Positions 46,379 through 54,078 of a DNA stretch of 64,000 nt are shown piece by piece (positions within the stretch are counted from its first letter, which is position 1; the number at the start of each line of letters is the position of its first letter). The position numbers were made by a program, and so were the translations under genes. The notes under the pieces were generated by a model, which saw nothing but the letters and a program-made list of their open reading frames with translations, ran no database searches and was not told the DNA's origin. The DNA is from Microbispora sp. ZYX-F-249 (GTDB lineage Bacteria; Actinomycetota; Actinomycetes; Streptosporangiales; Streptosporangiaceae): assembly GCF_039649665.1 (NCBI RefSeq), contig NZ_JBDJAW010000024.1, forward strand, positions 62,001 through 126,000. The letters run 5' to 3'.

Positions 46379-47013
46379 CACGCGCGCAGGTGCAGGGCGA
46401 GCTGAATGCGGTCGCGCAGGCCCAGCTTGCGCAGCACGCTGGACACGTGGTTCTTGACGGTCCCCTCGGTGATGAACAGCCGCGCCGCGATCTCCCTGTT
46501 GGCGGCCCCGGCGGCGACCATCCGCGCCACCTCCACCTCGCGGGCGGACAGCAGCTCCTGCCCGCGGAAGGCGACCGGGCTCACCGGCAGGTGCCGCAGC
46601 TCGGCGACCAGGCGGGCCGCCACCGGGCTGCCCAGCACGGTCTCCCCGCGGCTCACCCGGTGCACGGCCGCGACCAGCTCCTCCGGCGAGCAGTCCTTCA
46701 GCAGGTAGCCGGTCGCGCCGCCGCGCAGTGCGCCGAAGATGTACTCGTCCTCGTCGAACGTGCTGAGCACGACGACCGCCACCTCCGGGTGCTCGGCGGC
46801 CAGGCGGCCGATCAGCTCCACGCCGTTCATGCCCGGCATGCGCATGTCCACCAGCGCGACGTGCGGGCGGCGTTCGGCGACCACCCGCAGCGCCTCGTGC
46901 CCGTCGGCCGCCTCGCCCACGACCTCGATGCCGTCCTCGACCTCGAGCAGCTTGCGCAGCCCCTCGCGCAGCAGCGCCTGGTCGTCCACCAGCACGACCC
47001 TGACCGGCGTCAT
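46378..47013 (-). CDS. NarL/LuxR-family response regulator
   Basis: 211 residues. The receiver domain has the acidic pair in VLVDDQALLREGL, phospho-acceptor Asp in VALVDMRMPGMNGVEL, and Lys in GYLLKDCSPEELV. The C-terminal LuxR helix-turn-helix is LLSAREVEVARMVAAGAANR...EGTVKNHVSSVLRKLGLRDR. ATG 47013 has GGAGG seven bases upstream and overlaps the stop of the sensor kinase (ATGA), so the two are translationally coupled. Target genes are unknown; the adjacent peptidase genes are convergent, not downstream. Confidence 0.95.
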   Translation of the reverse strand: MTPVRVVLVDDQALLREGLRKLLEVEDGIEVVGEAADGHEALRVVAERRPHVALVDMRMPGMNGVELIGRLAAEHPEVAVVVLSTFDEDEYIFGALRGGATGYLLKDCSPEELVAAVHRVSRGETVLGSPVAARLVAELRHLPVSPVAFRGQELLSAREVEVARMVAAGAANREIAARLFITEGTVKNHVSSVLRKLGLRDRIQLALHLRA

Positions 47014-48161
47014 GCCCGCACCTCCGACAACGGCAGCTCCGCGCGCAACTCGAACCCGCCGCCCGGCCGGTTGGCGCCGGCCAGCGTGCCGCCCAGGGCC
47101 CTGGCCCGCTCCGCCAGCGACGTCAGCCCGAAACCGCCGGCGGGCCGGTCGTCCCTGCCCTTCCCGTCGTCGCTGACCATGAGCACGACGCGGTCGTCGC
47201 CGAAGGCGAGCGTGCCGCGCACGTGCTCCGCCTTCGCGTGCCGCAGCGCGTTGGTGAGCCCCTCCTGCAGCACCCGGTAGAGGACGAGCTCGGTGTCGGG
47301 CTCCAGCCGCCGCTCCTCGCCCCGCACCTCGAAGCTCACGCTGATCCCGGTGCCGTCGAACGACGCCGCGAGCCGTTCGAGCGCGGCGCTGCCGACGCGG
47401 CCGTCCAGCGCGAGCGGCCGCAGCGCGCGCACCCAGCGCCGCGCGTCGGTCAGCGCCTCCACGGTGAGCTCCTTGGCCTGGCGGACCTCCCCCCAGGCGG
47501 CCTCGGGGCGTCGCTCGCGGAATCGCTCGGCGTTCTCCAGGCCCATCTTGATGACCGTGAGGTGGTGGCCGACCGAGTCGTGCATCTCCGCCGCCATCCG
47601 CGCCCGTTCCTCGGCGACGGCCAGCTCCCTGATGCGTTCCAGCAACCCCTGGGCCTCCTCGCGCCTGCGCCGCGCCTCCAGCGTGGACGCCGCCATGCCG
47701 AGGCCGACCGCCGCGAACACCGCCATCGTGGCGGCCTGGGCGAAACCTTCGGTGACCGTTCTGCCCTCGAGCAGGGGCACGACCGCGCACAGGGCCGTGA
47801 CGCAGGACAGGAGAGCGGTCGCGACGCGCATGCCGTACACGAAGGCGAGGTTGGCCATCGCGATGAGGACCAGGGGCATGTGCGTCTCCACGGACCCCGT
47901 GACCCCCAGCGCGAGCGTCGCCGCCAGGAACAGCGGCGCCACCCAGCGGCGGCGCGCCGCCCGCTGCCACGGCAGCGCCGGCCAGAGCGCCGCGACCAGC
48001 ACGACGTTGGCGGCGAACAGCACGTACTCCGGCATGCCGCTGCCCCGGCCGGTCGCGACCGCCTCCGCGAGGCCGATGGTCAGCAGGGCCGTCATCGCCC
48101 AGAACGCGACGTTCAACAGGGACGGCCGGTCGGCGTCCCGCAACCAGTCGAAACGCGCCAT
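47010..48161 (-). CDS. NarL-type sensor histidine kinase
   Basis: 383 residues. Four to six TM helices (about 15-165) without a distinct sensory domain. HisKA_3 dimerisation helix with phospho-acceptor His in ARMAAEMHDSVGHHLTVIK. HATPase segment LVLYRVLQEGLTNALRHAKA and VSDDGKG...GFGLTSLAERARALGG. Intramembrane-sensing kinases of this sort respond to envelope stress in several cases (family knowledge); the signal here is unknown. Overlaps its cognate regulator by four bases. Confidence 0.94.
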   Translation of the reverse strand: MARFDWLRDADRPSLLNVAFWAMTALLTIGLAEAVATGRGSGMPEYVLFAANVVLVAALWPALPWQRAARRRWVAPLFLAATLALGVTGSVETHMPLVLIAMANLAFVYGMRVATALLSCVTALCAVVPLLEGRTVTEGFAQAATMAVFAAVGLGMAASTLEARRRREEAQGLLERIRELAVAEERARMAAEMHDSVGHHLTVIKMGLENAERFRERRPEAAWGEVRQAKELTVEALTDARRWVRALRPLALDGRVGSAALERLAASFDGTGISVSFEVRGEERRLEPDTELVLYRVLQEGLTNALRHAKAEHVRGTLAFGDDRVVLMVSDDGKGRDDRPAGGFGLTSLAERARALGGTLAGANRPGGGFELRAELPLSEVRA

Positions 48162-48266
48162 GACCCGACCCTAGATCTCCGCGACGCGGATGTGACCGGC
48201 CGCCGGGAAATCCATGACCGTGGTCATGGCCGCGTCCCAGGCGCCGCCGGACGCGCGGGGCGGTTC

Positions 48267-49067
48267 CTAGAAGATGGGCTCCGGCTGGGGGACGACGGCG
48301 CCCCGGACGGCGTCGCAGTCCCGGCGGAGCACGGCGACGTGGAGTTCGCGCAGCTCGGCCGATGGGTCGAGGCCGAGCCGGTCGCCGAGCACGGCCGTGG
48401 CGCGTCCCCAGGCGGAGATCGCCCCGGCCACATCCCCGCCCAGGTAGTAGGCGCGCATGAGGTGCGCCCAGCTGGTCTCCCGGAAGGGGGCGTCGCCCAG
48501 CACCTCCAGGATCTCGGGGATGAGATCGGTCGTGTGGCCCAGGCCCAGGCGGGCCTCCACCAGGCGCTCGCGCACCGTCAGGTGCAGCTCGGCGAAGGCG
48601 GTGAACCGCGACCGCAGCAGTTCCGAGGCGGTGCAGTCCTGCCCGATCGGCCCCTGCCACAGATCGAGGGCCGCGCCGAGCGCCTCCTCGGCCGCGCCGG
48701 GTCGCCGGGCGCGCAGCCGGGCGAAGCCCTCCATGGCGAGCCGCCTGAACATGACCGCGTCCACCTCCTCGGGCACGGCGAGCAGCCGGTAGCCGCCCTC
48801 GCCGCCGCCTCCCCGGAGAGTGACCAGGCGGTCGCGCAGCCCGAGGACCGCCAGCCGGGTACGCAGCCGGGCGACGTGCAGTCTCAGGTTCTTGCGGGCC
48901 GAGCCGGGCGGGTCCTCCCACAGGCATCTCATCAGTTGCTCCACAGGGACCGAGCGTCCCTCTTCGAGCAGCAGCGCGGCGAGCAGCCCCCTCACCGGGG
49001 CCGATCCGATGGCCAGGGACGCGTCGTCGTCGCCGACCTGAACACGTCCCAGCAGGCGGAAAAGCAT
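48267..49067 (-). CDS. SARP-family regulator (winged helix + BTAD domain)
   Basis: 266 residues from ATG 49067, GAAAGG eight bases upstream. The OmpR-like winged helix (LLGRVQVGDDDASLAIGSAP, MRCLWEDPPGSARKNLRLHV) is followed by the bacterial transcriptional activation domain (ALDLWQGPIGQDCTASEL, LVEARLGLGHTTDLIPEI, GDRLGLDPSAELRELHVAVL). It lacks the NTPase part of AfsR. SARPs usually drive secondary-metabolite genes, but no biosynthetic cluster is in this window. The recognition-helix region is shorter and less basic than in classic SARPs. Confidence 0.88.
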   Translation of the reverse strand: MLFRLLGRVQVGDDDASLAIGSAPVRGLLAALLLEEGRSVPVEQLMRCLWEDPPGSARKNLRLHVARLRTRLAVLGLRDRLVTLRGGGGEGGYRLLAVPEEVDAVMFRRLAMEGFARLRARRPGAAEEALGAALDLWQGPIGQDCTASELLRSRFTAFAELHLTVRERLVEARLGLGHTTDLIPEILEVLGDAPFRETSWAHLMRAYYLGGDVAGAISAWGRATAVLGDRLGLDPSAELRELHVAVLRRDCDAVRGAVVPQPEPIF

Positions 49068-49288
49068 GTCGTGGCCTTTCTCGGGCACTCGATTCTGCGG
49101 CCTCAGGAAGGGGGCCGGAACATCGCGCGGCGAAGTGGAAGGGCCGGGACGGCCGGCGCGCGTCGCTCCCAGCGCGTCCACGTTGACGGGCCTGGCCGTT
49201 GTTCTCATCCTGCCCGATGTACGAGACGGGCGAGGATAGCCAGTTGTCCGGCATTAACAGTCTTTAGTGGACAGGTGCGCGCGCCGCG

Positions 49289-50704
49289 TCAGCAGGGGCA
49301 GGGCACCGTGTGGTCCAGGCAGCGGGTGATCCTCGCGAGTGTGCGGGACAGCACCGCCTCGGACAGGTGGTTGTGGCTGACCAGAAAACCGTTCCGGGGC
49401 CGTACCAGGCCGCTCCACTCGTACCGCGCGGTGGTCGGCGTCACGATCCCCCGCCGTTCGAGCGTCAGGGCGATCCGGCCGGCGGGCAGGCCGGGACGCA
49501 GCTCGACGTGCACGTGCGACCCCGAGCGGGTGCCGTTCAGCCGCTCCACGGCCGGGTGGTCCGCCAGGGCCTCCACCACGAGCTGCCGCTTGGCCTGGTA
49601 CGCGTGACGCAGCCGGTCGACGCGGGCCCGGGTCTCGGCCGAACCGAGCATCTCGGCCACGGCGCGCTGCGCCACCGCGACCGTGCCCGACTGACGCAGC
49701 GACAGGTGCTCGGCCAGCTGCCGCAGCCGGCGCCCGCGGGCGAGGATGTAGCCGGTGCACACCACGTCCGGGAGCAGCCGGCACAGGCAGCCCACGTAGA
49801 CGACGTCGTCGGTGCGGTCCCGGCTCAGGTCCCACAGCGACTGCGGCCGGATCGCCTCGGTGAAGTCGTGGTCCCGGTCGTCCTCCACGATCAGCGCGCC
49901 ACGGGTGACGGCCAGCTCGACCAGTGCGCGCCGCCGTGACAGGGACAGCTCCACCCCCAGCGGCATCTGATGGGAGGGGCGCACCACGACCGCCCCCACG
50001 CCGCGGGGGACGGCGTCCACCAGCGCTCCCTCGGCGTCCACCGGCACGGGCACGGTGACGACGTCGTGCTGGCGCAGCAGCCGGATCACCGTGGGCAGGC
50101 AGGGGTCCTCGACCGCCGCGACGGTGCCCGGCTGCATCGCGACCGCCGCCACCAGGTCCAGCGACTGGCGGGCCCCGGTGGTGATCAGCACGTTCCCCGG
50201 ATCGGCGTCCAGGCCGCGTACCGCCCGCAGGTGCGCGGCCACCGCGCGGCGCAGCACCTCCTCGCCGGGCCCCTCCACCATGTCGGGGATCCGGTGCGCC
50301 GCCCGGCGCCACGCGGCCCGCCACACCGGCACCGGGAAGTCCTCCCCGGACGGCTGGTCGGGGGACAGGTCGACGAGCGTCCCGTGGGCCCGGTCCGCGG
50401 GCGGCTTCCCCCGATGCGGCTCCCCGGTGGCCTTCTCCGGCCGGGCCCGCCTGACGTAGGTCCCCGACCTACGCCTGCTCTCGATCAGGTCCTCGGCTTC
50501 GAGAGTGCGGTAGGCCTCCTGCACCACCGGCCGGGACACCCGCAGCAGCTCGGCGAGGGTCCGGCTGGACGGCAGGCGCGTGTCCGGCGGCAGGCGGCCG
50601 TCCTGGACGGCCTGCCTCAGCTGCCTGGCCAATTGGGCCGCCATCGACTCGGCAGAACCGCGTGCCAGCTCGACATAGATCGACAGAGTCGTCGACGTCC
50701 GCAT
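49289..50704 (-). CDS. MocR/GntR-type regulator with degenerate aminotransferase domain
   Basis: 471 residues. N-terminal GntR winged helix (about 15-80: LPPDTRLPSSRTLAELLRVS, VQEAYRTLEAEDLI) fused to a fold-type-I aminotransferase domain. Recognisable segments are TTGARQSLDLVAAVAMQPG, VRPSHQMPLGVELSLSRRRA and LIVEDDRDHDF. The region that holds the PLP lysine (normally YIGTFSKTL) reads YVGCLCRLLPD, with Arg309 in place of Lys. The usual Tyr of VEDDYDSEF is Arg. ATG 50704 is chosen by AAGGGG four bases upstream. It probably works without a PLP Schiff base. Confidence 0.88.
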   Translation of the reverse strand: MRTSTTLSIYVELARGSAESMAAQLARQLRQAVQDGRLPPDTRLPSSRTLAELLRVSRPVVQEAYRTLEAEDLIESRRRSGTYVRRARPEKATGEPHRGKPPADRAHGTLVDLSPDQPSGEDFPVPVWRAAWRRAAHRIPDMVEGPGEEVLRRAVAAHLRAVRGLDADPGNVLITTGARQSLDLVAAVAMQPGTVAAVEDPCLPTVIRLLRQHDVVTVPVPVDAEGALVDAVPRGVGAVVVRPSHQMPLGVELSLSRRRALVELAVTRGALIVEDDRDHDFTEAIRPQSLWDLSRDRTDDVVYVGCLCRLLPDVVCTGYILARGRRLRQLAEHLSLRQSGTVAVAQRAVAEMLGSAETRARVDRLRHAYQAKRQLVVEALADHPAVERLNGTRSGSHVHVELRPGLPAGRIALTLERRGIVTPTTARYEWSGLVRPRNGFLVSHNHLSEAVLSRTLARITRCLDHTVPCPC

Positions 50705-50840
50705 CATGCCCCTTCGCCCGTCCTGCATCGTGTACCAGGGGAAGGCAATCTCAGACGACTTTCAGTTGGCTTACAGAAGCGTTGCAAAACGCGGCGGGCC
50801 TTGAACGCGCGGACGCTCGGGAGCGGCCCCCGCACCGGGC

Positions 50841-50871
50841 TTGAACCTGCCGCGACGGGAGGTCGTAGCGT
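50841..50871 (+). promoter_or_regulatory. MerR-type 19-bp-spacer promoter with operator dyad
   Basis: TTGAAC (50841-50846) and TAGCGT (50866-50871) are spaced 19 bp, the overlong spacer typical of MerR-regulated promoters. ACCT (50845-50848) and AGGT (50860-50863) form a dyad centred in the spacer. The predicted transcription start falls at about 50878-50879, on the GTG of the MerR gene, so the mRNA would be leaderless. Confidence 0.6.
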
Positions 50872-50878
50872 TGCGGGC

Positions 50879-51652
50879 GTGATCGGGGCGAACGACGCCG
50901 GACGGCGGTGGTCCATCGGCGAACTGGCGCGCGCGACCGGGACGACGGTGCGCGCGCTGTACCACTACGACGAGATCGGGCTGCTGACCGCGAGCGAACG
51001 CACGCCCTCGGGACATCGCCGGTACACCGAGTGCGACCTGCGCCGGCTGTACCGGGTGCGGGCGCTGCGCGCGCTCGGCCTGTCTCTGGAGGAGGTCGCG
51101 GCCGTCCTGGCGGGCGCCGCGGACGACCCGGAGTCGCTGCGCCACCTGCTGGCGGCGCAGCTGCGCCGGCTGAACGAGGACGCGGAGCGGATCGAGGCGC
51201 TCCGGGGCCGGGTCGGCGAGATGCTCGGCCGGCTGGACGGCTCGTCCGCCCCCGATCCCGGCTGGTTCATGACGACCTTGGAGATGATGTCGGTGTACGA
51301 GAGCTACTTCACGCGGCAGCAGCGGGAGCAACTGGCCGAGCGCAGGGACGCGCTGGGCGCCGAGGCGGTGGAGGCGGCCAAGCGCGAGTGGACGGGGCTC
51401 GTCGAGGAGGGGCTGCGGCTCATCGAGAGCGGCGTTCCCGCGGACGACCCGCGCGCCGGGGACCTCGTACGCCGCTGGGACGCGCTGGCGGGCGGGTTGC
51501 ACCCCGCAGGACCGGCCGGCGCGGAGACCAAGGCGGCCGCCCGGAGGCTCTGGCAGGACAACGGCGCGGAGATCGGCCGGAGCCTGCCCTGGCCGGCGGA
51601 GCGGATGACCGGGCTGGTCTCCTACCTGGAGCAGGCCCGCCAGGCCGGCTGA
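50879..51652 (+). CDS. MerR-family regulator with TipAS-like effector domain
   Basis: 257 residues. The N-terminal MerR winged helix is RWSIGELARATGTTVRALYH, with SGHRRYTECDLRRLYRVRAL and a dimerisation coiled-coil (LRRLNEDAERIEALRGRVGE). A C-terminal helical domain (about 135-257: YESYFTRQQREQLAERRDAL) resembles the TipAL antibiotic-binding domain. GTG 50879 has no spaced ribosome site and coincides with the predicted transcription start. It diverges from the MocR-like gene; no exporter or target gene is adjacent, so autoregulation is the only predicted target. Confidence 0.88.
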   Translation: MIGANDAGRRWSIGELARATGTTVRALYHYDEIGLLTASERTPSGHRRYTECDLRRLYRVRALRALGLSLEEVAAVLAGAADDPESLRHLLAAQLRRLNEDAERIEALRGRVGEMLGRLDGSSAPDPGWFMTTLEMMSVYESYFTRQQREQLAERRDALGAEAVEAAKREWTGLVEEGLRLIESGVPADDPRAGDLVRRWDALAGGLHPAGPAGAETKAAARRLWQDNGAEIGRSLPWPAERMTGLVSYLEQARQAG

Positions 51653-51656
51653 GGTC

Positions 51657-51681
51657 CGGGGACCGAGGCGCCCGGTCCCCG
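51657..51681. terminator. Bidirectional hairpin between the MerR gene and a kinase gene
   Basis: CGGGGACCG and CGGTCCCCG pair in a perfect 9-bp stem around a 7-base loop. It lies between two convergent stop codons 29 nt apart. Confidence 0.75.
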
Positions 51682-53787
51682 CTACTTCTTGGCCGGCTTG
51701 AAGGTCGCGGCCATGGTCTCGAAGAGCTTCTTCTTCTTTTTCCAGTCCTTGTCCTGGGTCTTGTAGAGCAGCGCGTAGCCGTTGTTCTTGTCGGTGACGA
51801 AGCCGCGGTCGATCACCCGGGACCGGTAGCGGCTGTCGCCGAAGGTGAACTCCCAGTCGGCCGCGGTCTTCCAGTAGTCCTTGACCTCTCTGATGGCGAT
51901 GAGTTTGTAGCCGGGGAAGTTCCGGCTCATGCCCGGCACGTCGCGCTGCCAGACCTTCAGCGCGTCCGACTCGGGGCTGGAGGTGTGGTGCACCTCCAGG
52001 TAGGTGTGCGAGTCCCCGCGGAAGCGCACCTCGCCGTTGCCCCTGCCGTCGACGCGCCATCCCTTCGGCAGCGCGATGGAGAACCCGCTCGAGTGCTTGT
52101 ACTTGTGCCAGCCGTCGGGGACGTCCCCGGGGCCGGGGCCGTCGTCGTCGCTCGGGGAAGGCTCGGGAGAGGCCGACTCCGACGGATCGTCCGAGGAGGA
52201 CGCCGACGGCTCGGCCGAGGGCGCCGTCGCGGAGGGCTTGCCGGTGGTTGTCCCGGTCGACGGGTCCGACCCCGCTGCGGGCTTTCTCTCCGGGTCGTCC
52301 CCGGCTGCTTGTAGCCCGAAATAGCCCGCGACGCCCGCGATGAGCAGCAGTGCGGGGATGAGGACGAGCGCGACCTTGAGCATGCCGCCCCGCGATCCGG
52401 GCTCGACCGGGGAGGTGGACGCGGCGTGCCACACCGCCCCGCCCTGGGTCGGCGTCGCGGGCGGCTCCTGCCGCAGCCCGGCGAGCGGGCCGCCGGCGTC
52501 GGCGATCCCGGCCGCCTCGGCCGAGCCCTCCGGCGTCTCACGGTCCTTCTTCGCGGCCGCACCGCCGACCGCACCGCCGACCGTGCCGGAGGTGACGGCG
52601 GGGGCGACCTTGGTGGTGCCGGCCTCGCCGTCCCCGCCGGCCTTGGCGTCCCCGCCGGCCTTGGCGTCCTTGCTGTCTCTGACGTCCTTTTCGCCCGCCG
52701 CCGGGTCGCCTTCGTCCGAGGGCGTCGTACGGCCGGGCGGGGCGGCCTGCGCGCCGGTCTCCGGCATGGGCGCCGGGACGTCCTCCTTCTTGGGGGTGCC
52801 GGGAACGTCCTGGACGACGGGGATGGGTGAGGTGATCTCGCCGGGACCCGCCGCCGCGTCGCGGGGCTCCGCGGGCTCCGGCGGCGGGGAGGAGGACACG
52901 GGCGGGTACGGCGCCGCGCCCCGGGGCGCCTTGCCCGCGGCCGGGCCGGCGGGCCGGGACGGCGGCGGGGCCAGGTCCCTCGACGCCCGCTTGAGCAGGC
53001 GGGTCAGCTCCTCGTAACCGGGCCGGTCGGCGGGCTCCTTGGCGAGCATCCGCAGCAGCACGGGACCGAGCGCGCCCGCGCGCCGCGGCGGGGCCGGGTC
53101 CTCGTTCAGCACGGCGTGCATGGTGGCCATCGCCATACCGCGGTCGTGCGGCGGCTTGCCCTCGACCGCGGTGTAGAGCGTGGCGCCCAGCGACCACAGG
53201 TCCGACTCGCGCTGCGCGGCCTCCCCGCGGAGCCGTTCCGGGGCGATGAAGGCGGGGGTGCCGACGAGGCCGGTGCGGGTCATGGTGGAGTCGGCTTCGA
53301 GCCGGGCGATGCCGAAGTCGGTCAGGACCACCCGGCCGTCGTCGGTGAGCAGCACGTTCTCGGGCTTGACGTCGCGGTGCAGCACGCCCTGCCGGTGCGC
53401 GGCGCGCAGCGCGTCCAGGATCTGCAGCCCGATCTCGACGGTCCGCTCGGGGGACAGCGGGCCGTCCTCCCTGATCACCTGCCCGAGCGAGCGGGACGGC
53501 ACCAGCTGCATGATGATCCAGGGCCGGTCGTCCTCCTCGATCACGTCGTGGACGACCACCACGTTCGGGTGGGTGAGGCGCCCGGCGGCCCGGGCCTCGC
53601 GCATGGTCCGGCGGTTGAGGTCGCTGAGCTCGTCGCCCATGGCGCTGTCGTAGCGGACCTCCTTCACCGCGACCGCGCGGTCCAGCAACTCGTCGTGGGC
53701 GCGCCAGACGACGCCCATGCCACCCCGGCCGATCGGCTCCACCAACTGGTACCGGCCTCCGACGAGCCGGCCTTCCGCACGCGACAC
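51682..53787 (-). CDS. Transmembrane Ser/Thr protein kinase with secreted sensor-like domain
   Basis: 701 residues; GTG 53787 with AGGAAGGGG upstream. Kinase domain: EPIGRGGMGVVWRAHDELL, VAVKEVRY, HRDVKPENVLL, DFGIARLE, APERLRG. The juxtamembrane linker of about 180 residues is Pro/Ala/Gly-rich, with DAKAGGDAKAGGDGEAG repeats. TM helix near 465-485, then a Ser/Asp/Pro stalk. The C-terminal domain (about 560-701: GFSIALPKGWRVDGRGNGEV) is the one also found in the kinase at 39931-41724. The two are paralogues, probably from a duplication. No PASTA repeats, so muropeptide sensing is not indicated. Confidence 0.92.
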   Translation of the reverse strand: MSRAEGRLVGGRYQLVEPIGRGGMGVVWRAHDELLDRAVAVKEVRYDSAMGDELSDLNRRTMREARAAGRLTHPNVVVVHDVIEEDDRPWIIMQLVPSRSLGQVIREDGPLSPERTVEIGLQILDALRAAHRQGVLHRDVKPENVLLTDDGRVVLTDFGIARLEADSTMTRTGLVGTPAFIAPERLRGEAAQRESDLWSLGATLYTAVEGKPPHDRGMAMATMHAVLNEDPAPPRRAGALGPVLLRMLAKEPADRPGYEELTRLLKRASRDLAPPPSRPAGPAAGKAPRGAAPYPPVSSSPPPEPAEPRDAAAGPGEITSPIPVVQDVPGTPKKEDVPAPMPETGAQAAPPGRTTPSDEGDPAAGEKDVRDSKDAKAGGDAKAGGDGEAGTTKVAPAVTSGTVGGAVGGAAAKKDRETPEGSAEAAGIADAGGPLAGLRQEPPATPTQGGAVWHAASTSPVEPGSRGGMLKVALVLIPALLLIAGVAGYFGLQAAGDDPERKPAAGSDPSTGTTTGKPSATAPSAEPSASSSDDPSESASPEPSPSDDDGPGPGDVPDGWHKYKHSSGFSIALPKGWRVDGRGNGEVRFRGDSHTYLEVHHTSSPESDALKVWQRDVPGMSRNFPGYKLIAIREVKDYWKTAADWEFTFGDSRYRSRVIDRGFVTDKNNGYALLYKTQDKDWKKKKKLFETMAATFKPAKK

Positions 53788-53881
53788 TCGAACCCCTTCC
53801 TGGACCCATGAATCGTCCCACGGATGGCAAAGGGATCAACCGCGTCTATCGCCGACGATCCCGAAATCCGAGACAGATCGG

Positions 53882-53910
53882 TTCGAGTCGTGGCCCGTCG
53901 CTGCTAAGGT
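53882..53910 (+). promoter_or_regulatory. Promoter of the leader-peptide/DAHPS-CM unit
   Basis: TTCGAG (53882-53887) and TAAGGT (53905-53910) are spaced 17 bp. The predicted start of transcription is about 53917, directly before the leader peptide ATG at 53918. AAGG at 53906-53909 would serve as a ribosome site if a longer transcript exists. The -35 is weak. Confidence 0.45.
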
Positions 53911-53917
53911 CCTAGTT

Positions 53918-53971
53918 ATGGGTACGTACAGCTCGTTTACGAGGCCGGCTTCGGCAAGGCCGGTCGCGTGA
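53918..53971 (+). CDS. Candidate regulatory leader peptide (17 residues)
   Basis: The open frame encodes MGTYSSFTRPASARPVA and ends at TGA 53969-53971. Its ATG lies about seven bases after a -10-like hexamer. The coding bases contain the stem CTCGT-TT-ACGAG and GCCGGCTT followed by AAGGCCGG. The frame is followed by a U-tracted terminator 108 bases before the next gene. It holds one Tyr and one Phe, which would suit an aromatic-pathway gene, but there is no codon run. That it is translated is inference from position and structure. Confidence 0.55.
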   Translation: MGTYSSFTRPASARPVA

Positions 53972-54004
53972 CGGTGAGCTAGCGACCATCCGGAGCCGGC
54001 TTGA

Positions 54005-54033
54005 GGCAGGGACGCCAGCGTCTCTGCCTTTTT
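54005..54033 (+). terminator. Intrinsic terminator (attenuator) before the DAHPS-CM gene
   Basis: GGCAGGGACGC and GCGTCTCTGCC form an 11-bp stem with one G-U-type position, followed by TTTTT at 54029-54033. This is the only hairpin with a U-tract I found in the window. GCCGGCTT occurs at 53944 and again at 53995, just overlapping its 5' flank. AAGGCCGG (53956) can pair with either copy, a classic switch. Confidence 0.75.
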
Positions 54034-54078
54034 CGTTTCGCACGTCCGGTTCTCGCAGCGGCCACGGAGGAGCCCCAC

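Noticed and set aside
46378-53787. Mobile or defence island between the peptidases and dnaE
   Set aside because: No integrase, transposase, tRNA, direct-repeat boundary or composition change; codon use matches the neighbours.
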